Source of the DNA: Pseudomonas thermotolerans DSM 14292
Lineage (GTDB): Bacteria > Pseudomonadota > Gammaproteobacteria > Pseudomonadales > Pseudomonadaceae
Direction: 5' to 3'
Assembly (NCBI RefSeq): GCF_000364625.1
Contig: NZ_KB822619.1
Span: 1 to 64,000, forward strand
DNA: 64,000 nucleotides
Positions within the stretch are counted from its first letter, which is position 1, and each line of letters opens with the position of its first letter. The translations under genes and the position numbers were made by a program. The notes under the pieces are model-generated. The model did no database searches, was not told where the DNA came from, and saw only the letters and a list, made by a program, of their open reading frames with translations. Below, piece after piece: positions 9,016-18,910 of this stretch.

Positions 9016-9630
9016 ATGCTCGCCTGGTTCGCTCTGGTCGCCAGTACTCACTTCGCCGCCCTGCTGTCGCCGGGGCCGGACTTCTTCCTGCTGATCCGCG
9101 CCACCCTGCTGCAGGGCCGTCGGCATGCCGATGGATGCGCCTGCGGCATTGCCCTGGCCAACCTGCTGAGCATGGCGCTGGTGCTGGGCGCCCTGCATCT
9201 GCTGCCAGAACAGGGCGGCGGACTGTGGCGCGGCCTGCAGTGGCTGGGCGGCGGCTATTTCCTCTGGCTCGGCCTGCAGGCCCTGGCCGTCCGCCGTGAG
9301 CTGCGCATGCCGGAGGACGAAGCCGCGGCACGCGGTGACTGGCGAGCGGGGCTGCTCCAGGGACTGTTGGCCAGCAGCCTGAATCCCAAGCTGCCGATCT
9401 TCTACGCCGGGCTGTTCGGGGTACTGCGCCAGGCGGCCATGCCGGCTTGGGGGCTGGCCCTGAGCATGCTCTGGATGGGGCTGGTGGTGCTCTTCTGGGA
9501 TCTGCTGCTGGTGCGCCTGCTGGGACGGGAAGGCTGGCGACGCTGGCTGGCGCGGCGGGTCGCCTGGCTGGACCGGCTGTGCGGTGCGTTCCTGTTGCTG
9601 CTGGGAGCGTGGCTGCTGCTGGGTGCCTGA
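9016..9630 (+). CDS. LysE/RhtB-family amino-acid exporter
   Basis: A 204-residue inner-membrane protein with about six predicted helices; the family signature LLSPGPDFFLLIRATLLQGRR lies at residues 16-36. The family exports amino acids such as lysine, homoserine, threonine or cysteine, or related metabolites; the substrate cannot be read from the sequence. I chose ATG 9016 because GGAGGG sits 6 nt upstream; a longer frame starts in the intergenic region. Probably controlled by the AraC-type regulator just upstream. Confidence 0.88.
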   Translation: MLAWFALVASTHFAALLSPGPDFFLLIRATLLQGRRHADGCACGIALANLLSMALVLGALHLLPEQGGGLWRGLQWLGGGYFLWLGLQALAVRRELRMPEDEAAARGDWRAGLLQGLLASSLNPKLPIFYAGLFGVLRQAAMPAWGLALSMLWMGLVVLFWDLLLVRLLGREGWRRWLARRVAWLDRLCGAFLLLLGAWLLLGA

Positions 9631-9653
9631 GGGCGGCGCGGAAGCAGGGGGAT

Positions 9654-9673
9654 GGCGGGGCGAGCGCCCCGCC
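9654..9673. other. GC hairpin between convergent genes
   Basis: A perfect 8-bp inverted repeat (GGCGGGGC 9654-9661, GCCCCGCC 9666-9673) lies between the ends of the LysE-type gene and ridA. There is no T-tract on either strand, so it is terminator-like at best. Confidence 0.4.
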
Positions 9674-9682
9674 GGAAGGCTC

Positions 9683-10063
9683 TCAGGACAGCACCAGGAT
9701 GCCGTCCATCTCCACCTGGGCGCCGCGCGGCAGGGCGGCGACGCCGATGGCGGCGCGGGCCGGATAGGGCTGCTCGAAGTAGCGGCCCATGATTTCGTTG
9801 ACCTTGGCGAAGTTGCCGAGGTCGGTGAGGAAGATGTTCAGCTTGACCAGGTCCTTGAAGCTGCCGCCGGCAGCCTCGATCACCGCCTTGAGGTTCTCGA
9901 ACACCTGGACGGTCTGGGCTTCGAAGCCGTCCACCAGTTCCATGGTCTTCGGATCGAGGGGGATCTGTCCGGACAGGTACACGGTGTTGCCGACCTTGAT
10001 GGCCTGGGAGTAGGTGCCGATGGCGGCGGGGGCCTTGTCGCTGTGGATGACGCTCTTGCTCAT
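9683..10063 (-). CDS. ridA: RidA family enamine/imine deaminase
   Basis: RidA hydrolyses reactive 2-aminoacrylate and related imines formed by PLP enzymes such as threonine/serine dehydratase. The 126-residue protein has the conserved features: [22 protein letters not shown], the substrate-carboxylate arginine in [12 protein letters not shown], and VEMDGIL at the C-terminus. The ATG at 10063 gives the family length; a longer frame upstream is rejected. It lies 120 bp downstream of spoT on the same strand, the usual Pseudomonas arrangement. Confidence 0.96.
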   Translation of the reverse strand: MSKSVIHSDKAPAAIGTYSQAIKVGNTVYLSGQIPLDPKTMELVDGFEAQTVQVFENLKAVIEAAGGSFKDLVKLNIFLTDLGNFAKVNEIMGRYFEQPYPARAAIGVAALPRGAQVEMDGILVLS

Positions 10064-10183
10064 GGGAACTCCTTGGAAAGGGACAGCCCGGGGCTCTGGC
10101 CTTCGGGCAGCGGTAAGGACGGGCGTCAGGCTACAGGCGGGAAGGCGGAGCGGCAACACCCTGGCGGGTGACAGGCGCGGGGC

Positions 10184-12289
10184 TCAGGCCCGCACGCGGG
10201 TGATGCGCACCACGCCCTTCAGGGTGCGCAGCTTCTTGATCACTCGGGCCAGGTGCACGCGGTCGTGCACGCTGACCACCAGCTGGACCACGCTGATGCG
10301 CCCGTCGCGCTCGTCCATGCTGATCTTCTCGATGTTGCCGTCGGCGGCGTTGACGCTGCTGGCCAGCAGGGCGATCAGGCCGCGCTGGTGCTCCAGCTCG
10401 ACGCGCAGCTCGACGTTGAACTCGCCGGCCACGTCCTTGGCCCAGGATAGCTGGATGCATTTCTCCGGGTTGTGGCGGATCTCGGCGATGTTCCTGCAGT
10501 TGTCCAGGTGCACCACCATGCCCTTGCCGGCGGACAGGTGGCCGACGATGGGGTCGCCGGGGATCGGCGTGCAGCACTTGGCGTAGCTGAGCACCAGACC
10601 CTCGGTGCCGCGGATCGCCAGCGGGCCCTGGCTGGCCGGCAACTGCTCGTGATCGTCGGCCAGTAGGCGGCGGGCCACCACGTAGGCCATACGGTTGCCA
10701 AGGCCGATGTCTTCCAGCAGGTCTTCGACCACCTCCAGCCGGTACTCGGCGAGCACCTGCTGGAGGCGCTCGGCGGGGACCTTGTCGAGGTGGCTATCGA
10801 AGGCGGACAGGGCCTTGTTGAGCAGGCGCTCGCCGAGACTGATGGATTCCGAGCGGCGCTGCTGCTTGAGGGCGTGGCGGATGTGGGTACGCGCCTTGCC
10901 GGTGACCACGAAGTTCAGCCAGGCCGGGTTCGGCCGCGCCCCGGGTGCGGTGACGATCTCCACCGTCGAGCCGCTTTCCAGGGCCTGGGACAGCGGCGCT
11001 AGACGACGGTTGATGCGACAGGCGATGCAGGCGTTGCCGATGTCGGTATGCACCGCGTAGGCGAAGTCCACCGCGGTGGAGCCCTTCGGCAGCTCCATGA
11101 TGCGGCCCTTGGGCGTGAACACGTAGACCTCGTCGGGGAACAGGTCGATCTTCACGCTCTCGATGAATTCCAGCGAGTTGCCGGCGCGCTGTTGCAGCTC
11201 CAGCACCCCCTTGACCCACTGCCGGGCACGCGCGTGGCTGCCTTTCGGCGAGTCGTCCTCGGACTTGTACAGCCAGTGCGCGGCGATGCCGTTGTTGGCC
11301 ATCTCCTCCATCTCGCGGGTGCGGATCTGGATTTCGATGGGCACGCCGTGCATGCCGAACAGGGTGGTGTGCAGCGACTGGTAGCCGTTGGCCTTGGGAA
11401 TTGCGATGTAGTCCTTGAAGCGTCCCGGCAGCGGCTTGTAGAGGTTGTGCACGGCGCCCAGCACCCGGTAGCAGGTGTCCACCTTGTCGACGATGATGCG
11501 GAAGGCGTAGACGTCCATGATCTCGTTGAACGCCTTGCGCTTGCTGCGCATCTTTTTGTAGATGCTGTACAGGTGCTTCTCGCGACCGACCACCTCGCCG
11601 CTCATTCCCTCGCGCTGCAGGCAGTTGATCAGGGATTCCTCGATCTTGGCGACGATCTCCTTGCGATTGCCGCGCGCCTGGCGCACCGCGGCGCGGATCC
11701 GCTCGGAACGCATCGGATGCATGGCCTTGAAGCCCAGGTCCTCGAACTCCACGCGCATGCTGTGCATGCCCAGGCGGTTGGCGATGGGCGCGTAGATCTC
11801 CAGGGTTTCCTTGGCGATGCGCCGGCTCTTCTCGTGCGGCATGGCATCGAGGGTGCGCATGTTGTGCAGGCGGTCGGCCAGCTTGACGAGGATCACCCGG
11901 ATATCGCGGGCCATGGCCAGGGCCATCTTCTGGAAGTTCTCGGCCTGCGCCTCGGCCTTGCTCTGGAAGTCCATCTGGGTCAGCTTGCTGACCCCGTCCA
12001 CCAGCTCGGCGACGGTCTCGCCGAACTGCGCGACGAGTGCTTCCTTGGCGATCCCGGTGTCCTCGATCACGTCATGCAGCATGGCGGCCATCAGGCTCTG
12101 ATGGTCCATATGCATGTCGGCGAGGATGTTGGCGACGGCCAGCGGGTGGGTGACGTAGGCTTCGCCGCTGCGGCGGCGCTGGCCGTCGTGGGCCTGTTCG
12201 GCGTAGAAGTAGGCGCGGCGGACCAGATTGATCTGTTCCGGTCCGAGGTAGGTCGAAAGGCGTTCGGCGAGGGCCTCTATGCCAGACAA
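10184..12289 (-). CDS. spoT: Bifunctional (p)ppGpp synthetase/hydrolase SpoT
   Basis: SpoT makes and degrades the stringent-response alarmone (p)ppGpp. Domains in order: hydrolase HD domain (about 20-190, with HDVIEDT), synthetase domain (about 240-360, YKPLPGRFKDYIAIPK and YQSLHTTLFG), TGS (about 390-450, VYVFTPKGRIMELPKG), helical/zinc-finger-like region with CCTPIPGD, and a C-terminal ACT domain. I place the start at the TTG at 12289: this gives 701 residues as in other Pseudomonas SpoT and AGGGGG lies about 8 nt upstream. The alternative is an ATG ten codons earlier. It follows rpoZ by 60 bp. Confidence 0.95.
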   Translation of the reverse strand: MSGIEALAERLSTYLGPEQINLVRRAYFYAEQAHDGQRRRSGEAYVTHPLAVANILADMHMDHQSLMAAMLHDVIEDTGIAKEALVAQFGETVAELVDGVSKLTQMDFQSKAEAQAENFQKMALAMARDIRVILVKLADRLHNMRTLDAMPHEKSRRIAKETLEIYAPIANRLGMHSMRVEFEDLGFKAMHPMRSERIRAAVRQARGNRKEIVAKIEESLINCLQREGMSGEVVGREKHLYSIYKKMRSKRKAFNEIMDVYAFRIIVDKVDTCYRVLGAVHNLYKPLPGRFKDYIAIPKANGYQSLHTTLFGMHGVPIEIQIRTREMEEMANNGIAAHWLYKSEDDSPKGSHARARQWVKGVLELQQRAGNSLEFIESVKIDLFPDEVYVFTPKGRIMELPKGSTAVDFAYAVHTDIGNACIACRINRRLAPLSQALESGSTVEIVTAPGARPNPAWLNFVVTGKARTHIRHALKQQRRSESISLGERLLNKALSAFDSHLDKVPAERLQQVLAEYRLEVVEDLLEDIGLGNRMAYVVARRLLADDHEQLPASQGPLAIRGTEGLVLSYAKCCTPIPGDPIVGHLSAGKGMVVHLDNCRNIAEIRHNPEKCIQLSWAKDVAGEFNVELRVELEHQRGLIALLASSVNAADGNIEKISMDERDGRISVVQLVVSVHDRVHLARVIKKLRTLKGVVRITRVRA

Positions 12290-12349
12290 GGGTTCACCCC
12301 CTGCCGGGCATCCGGCCATGCCGTCGCGACGCTTCGGCCAGGCATAGGC

Positions 12350-12613
12350 TTACAGGCCCTCGTTGGCCTCTTCCTCGAAGTTGACGAAGATCGGCTCTTC
12401 CTCGACCAGCTCTTCCTCGGCGATCACGGTGGAGTCGACCAGGCCGGCGGCGATCTCGCGCAGGGCGACCACGGTCGGCTTGTCGTTTTCCCAGGCTACC
12501 TTGGGTTCCTTGCCGCCGGTGGCCAGCTGACGGGCGCGCTTGGTGGCGAGCATGACCAGCTCGAAGCGGTTATCGACGTTGTCCAGGCAGTCTTCAACGG
12601 TAACGCGGGCCAT
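12350..12613 (-). CDS. rpoZ: RNA polymerase omega subunit
   Basis: An 87-residue protein that binds the beta-prime subunit, helps assemble RNA polymerase and forms part of a ppGpp site in proteobacteria. [34 protein letters not shown] is the conserved core; the C-terminus is acidic. Located between gmk and spoT as in E. coli and Pseudomonas, which places the ppGpp target and the ppGpp enzyme together. Confidence 0.98.
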   Translation of the reverse strand: MARVTVEDCLDNVDNRFELVMLATKRARQLATGGKEPKVAWENDKPTVVALREIAAGLVDSTVIAEEELVEEEPIFVNFEEEANEGL

Positions 12614-12700
12614 GGTGTTCCTCTAGCGACAAAAAGTAGGCGGAGCCGGACCCGGGTGGTCCGGCGGATTGATTAGTTTAAAAAATAGACAGCCTCAAGG

Positions 12701-12748
12701 GAAGAGAAAACCGCGGGGAATGGCCGCTCGCTGCGCTTTCCCGCGGTT
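12701..12748 (-). terminator. Rho-independent terminator after gmk
   Basis: On the minus strand a perfect 9-bp stem (12748-12740 with 12717-12709) is followed by TTTTCTCTT. The loop is about 22 nt. It sits 9 bp past the gmk stop codon, so rpoZ-spoT is likely read from its own promoter in the AT-rich stretch 12670-12690. Confidence 0.65.
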
Positions 12749-12756
12749 CCGGAGCC

Positions 12757-15167
<2,411 letters not shown>

Positions 15168-15200
15168 GCCCGTTTCCTCTTCTCAGCAAGGAGCACCCAA

Positions 15201-15569
15201 ATGAGCGACGAACCGCTACCGGCCGTGCCGGTCAGTCAGGAAGCCCGTCAGTGGGCGATGTTCTGCCACTTCGCGGCCTTCTTCGGCCTGGTCTTCCCCT
15301 TCGGCAACCTGATCGGGCCGCTGATCGTCTGGCAGCTCAAGAAGGATCTCGCCCCCTTCGTCGATGCCCAGGGCAAGGAGGCGCTGAACTTCCAGATCAC
15401 CGTGACCCTGGCGATCCTGGCGAGCTTCCTGCTGTTGCTGGTGGTGATCGGTTTCCTGCTGCTCTGGGCGGTGCCGCTGATCGCCCTGGTGCTGACCATC
15501 ATCGCCGGCATCAAGGCCAACGAGGGCCAGGACTACCGCTATCCCTTCTGCTGGGGGCTGGTGAAGTAG
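15201..15569 (+). CDS. DUF4870 (Tic20-like) membrane protein
   Basis: A 122-residue inner-membrane protein of the DUF4870 family with three predicted helices (about 20-45, 65-85, 90-108) and the family motifs RQWAMFCHFAAFFG, PFVDAQGKEALNFQI and AGIKANEGQDYRYPF. Function unknown; the same gene follows rph in other pseudomonads. A terminator 20 bp downstream ends the rph transcript. Confidence 0.85.
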   Translation: MSDEPLPAVPVSQEARQWAMFCHFAAFFGLVFPFGNLIGPLIVWQLKKDLAPFVDAQGKEALNFQITVTLAILASFLLLLVVIGFLLLWAVPLIALVLTIIAGIKANEGQDYRYPFCWGLVK

Positions 15570-15589
15570 GCCGCCTCGCCCGAACGACG

Positions 15590-15612
15590 AAAGCCGGCTC
15601 GCTGCCGGCTTT
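15590..15612 (+). terminator. Terminator after rph and the DUF4870 gene
   Basis: AAAGCCGGC (15590-15598), loop tcgct, GCCGGCTTT (15604-15612), then TCGTTTGT. The A-rich left side means it could also act on the opposite strand, at the end of crc. Confidence 0.8.
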
Positions 15613-15665
15613 TCGTTTGTCCGGAATCCGGGCGGCCGTGGGCCTGGTGCCGCCCCGGTGGTCCG

Positions 15666-16445
15666 TCAGACCGTCAGGGTCCAGTCGTAGTCGACGATCA
15701 GCGGCGCGTGCTGGGAGAAGCGTGGCTGACGCGGCAGGCGGGCGTTGCGCACGAAGCGGCGCAGTCCGGGGGTGAGCAGCTGGTAGTCGAAGCGCCAGCC
15801 CAGGTTGAGCATCTGCGCCTGCTCGGTATCCGGCCACCAGCTGAACTGTTCGCCCTCGCGGCTGACCTCGCGCAGGGCGTCGACGTAGCCCATGTTGCCG
15901 ATTACCTCGTCCAGCCAGGCGCGCTCGGGAGCGAGGAAGCCCGGCGACTGCTGGCAGTCTCGCCAGTTCTTCACGTCCATCTTCTGATGGGCGACGAACA
16001 GCGAGCCGCAATAGATGTATTCGCGGCGCTTGCGGCGCTGCTTGTCCAGGTAGTGGGTGAAGTCGTCCATGAACTTGAACTTGTGGTTCAGGTGCTCGTC
16101 GCCGCCCTGCCCGGAGGGCAGCAGCACGCTGGCGATGCTCACCTTGTCGAAATCGGCCTGCAGGTAGCGCCCGTAGCGATCGGCGGTCTCGAAACCGAGT
16201 CCGCTGATCACCGCCTTGGGTTGCAGCCGCGAGTAAAGTGCCACGCCACCTTGTTCGGGCACTTCGGCTTCGCACGCATAGAGGAAATAGCCATCCAGCT
16301 GGAAGGCCTGATCGTCCAATTCATAGGCAGAAGCGCGGGTATCCTGCAGACAGATGACATCGGCATTCTGCGCTTGCAGCCAGCTGAGGAGACCCCGCTC
16401 GACTGCTGCGTGAATACCGTTCACGTTCACACTGATAATCCGCAT
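15666..16445 (-). CDS. crc: Catabolite repression control protein Crc
   Basis: Crc works with Hfq at A-rich mRNA sites to block translation of catabolic genes when preferred carbon sources are present. The 259-residue protein has the endonuclease/exonuclease/phosphatase fold (MRIISVNVNGIHAAVERGLLSWLQAQNADVICLQDTRA ... QHAPLIVDYDW) but Pseudomonas Crc is not known to have nuclease activity. Length and sequence match the family fully. Divergent from pyrE, as in other pseudomonads. Confidence 0.96.
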   Translation of the reverse strand: MRIISVNVNGIHAAVERGLLSWLQAQNADVICLQDTRASAYELDDQAFQLDGYFLYACEAEVPEQGGVALYSRLQPKAVISGLGFETADRYGRYLQADFDKVSIASVLLPSGQGGDEHLNHKFKFMDDFTHYLDKQRRKRREYIYCGSLFVAHQKMDVKNWRDCQQSPGFLAPERAWLDEVIGNMGYVDALREVSREGEQFSWWPDTEQAQMLNLGWRFDYQLLTPGLRRFVRNARLPRQPRFSQHAPLIVDYDWTLTV

Positions 16446-16525
16446 AAATGGCCCCCAAAAACACGTCCGTGTATGATACCCGAGCTCATCCCAATTAGCT
16501 AAATCCGTGCCGTCCGGGGCTTTTC

Positions 16526-17167
16526 ATGCAGGCGTATCAGCGCGACTTCATTCGTTTTGCCATCGAGCGCGGGGTGCTGCGTTTCGGTCAGTTCACCCTC
16601 AAGTCCGGGCGCGTCAGCCCCTATTTCTTCAATGCCGGGCTGTTCAACAGCGGCGCCGCCTTGGCCCGCCTCGGCCAGTACTACGCGGAGGCGCTGATCG
16701 CCAGCGGCGTGGCTTTCGACGTGCTGTTCGGTCCGGCCTACAAGGGCATCCCGCTGGCCGCGGCCACCGCCGTGGCGCTGGCCGACAAGCACGGCCGCGA
16801 CTTGCCCTGGTGCTTCAATCGCAAGGAGGCCAAGGATCACGGCGAGGGCGGCACCCTGGTCGGTGCGCCCCTGGAAGGGCGTGTGCTGATCATCGACGAC
16901 GTGATCACCGCCGGCACCGCGATTCGCGAGGTAATGCAGATCATCCGCGCCCAGCAGGCCCAGCCGGCCGGCGTGCTGATCGCCCTCGACCGCCAGGAGC
17001 GCGGCCAGGGCGAGCTGTCGGCGATCCAGGAGGTCGAGCGGGATTTCGGCATGCCTGTGATCAGCATCGTCTCGTTGGCACAAGTCTTGGAGTATCTTTC
17101 CGAGGATGCCGAGCTGAAGCGGCATCTGCCGGCGGTACAGGCGTACCGCGACCAGTACGGGATCTAA
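16526..17167 (+). CDS. pyrE: Orotate phosphoribosyltransferase
   Basis: Converts orotate and PRPP to orotidine 5'-phosphate in pyrimidine synthesis. The 213-residue protein has the PRPP-binding signature [16 protein letters not shown], the flexible-loop region [13 protein letters not shown] and an N-terminal [26 protein letters not shown]. It shares an 80-bp divergent promoter region with crc; a TATGAT at 16472-16477 may be its -10. Confidence 0.98.
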   Translation: MQAYQRDFIRFAIERGVLRFGQFTLKSGRVSPYFFNAGLFNSGAALARLGQYYAEALIASGVAFDVLFGPAYKGIPLAAATAVALADKHGRDLPWCFNRKEAKDHGEGGTLVGAPLEGRVLIIDDVITAGTAIREVMQIIRAQQAQPAGVLIALDRQERGQGELSAIQEVERDFGMPVISIVSLAQVLEYLSEDAELKRHLPAVQAYRDQYGI

Positions 17168-17188
17168 CTTCGCCGACGGGAATCGTCC

Positions 17189-17776
17189 ATGCTCAAACCG
17201 GCTTCGCTGTGCGTGACGTTGTTGGGGACGCTGTTGCCACTGGCGGGCCAGGCCGCCGAGCTGTATCGCTACGTGAACGACAAGGGTGTGGTGGTGCTCG
17301 ACCGCCAGGGCGTCCCGCCGCAGTACGTCGCCAAGGGCTACGAGGTGCTCAACGAGCAGGGCCGGGTGATCCGGGTGATTCCCCCGGCGCCGAGTCCCGA
17401 GGAGATGCAGCGGCGCCTGGCCGAGAAGGCCCGCGAGCGCTCCGACGCCCAGCTGCTGCGCCTGTACAGCTCGGCGGAGGACGTCGAGCGCGCCAAGGCG
17501 CGCAAGCTGGCGGAACTCGACGGACTGATCAGCGTGGCCAGCGGCAACCTGCAGTCACTGCGCACCCAGCAAGCCAACCTGCAGAGCCAGGCCGCCGACC
17601 ATGAGCGTGCCGGCCGCGAGGTGCCGGCGCACCTAGTGGCGCAGATCGAGAACCTCAAGGCCGAGCAGGCGCACACCCTGCGCGACATCGAGCGCTACCG
17701 CAAGGCCCGTGCCGATGCGGAAGTGAGCTTCGACGCCGACCGCCAGCGGCTGCTTGAGCTGCTCGGCAACCGCTGA
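17189..17776 (+). CDS. Secreted DUF4124 coiled-coil protein
   Basis: A 195-residue protein with a signal peptide (about 1-22, cleavage near GQAAE), a short DUF4124 domain (about 23-65, ELYRYVNDKGVVVLDRQGVPPQYVAKGY) and a long charged helical region (about 75-195) with coiled-coil character. DUF4124 proteins are periplasmic and of unknown function. It follows pyrE by 21 bp and is probably in the same transcript; this neighbourhood is conserved in pseudomonads. Confidence 0.8.
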   Translation: MLKPASLCVTLLGTLLPLAGQAAELYRYVNDKGVVVLDRQGVPPQYVAKGYEVLNEQGRVIRVIPPAPSPEEMQRRLAEKARERSDAQLLRLYSSAEDVERAKARKLAELDGLISVASGNLQSLRTQQANLQSQAADHERAGREVPAHLVAQIENLKAEQAHTLRDIERYRKARADAEVSFDADRQRLLELLGNR

Positions 17777-17977
17777 CCCCCACATGCCTCGGGCTGACCG
17801 CACCCTCGGGTGGGCGGTACGGCCCTTTCCGCGCACGAACGGTCGAATGCTCGCGCTCAGCCATCGTGGCGTAGCGCAGACCTGTCCGTGGTCGTTGCAG
17901 GTGCTGCCGCGCGGCCGGTTTTCTCCCACTGCCCCCGCTGGGGCCGCGCGAAGCGGAAGCCAGCCATGCGCCCGGGC

Positions 17978-18910
<933 letters not shown>

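Noticed and set aside
11048..12676. A 542-codon open frame on the plus strand opposite spoT and rpoZ
   Set aside because: It is the antisense shadow of conserved genes in high-GC DNA, rich in His, Val and Gly, with no recognisable domain. Many such frames occur across the window (for example opposite rep and coaBC).
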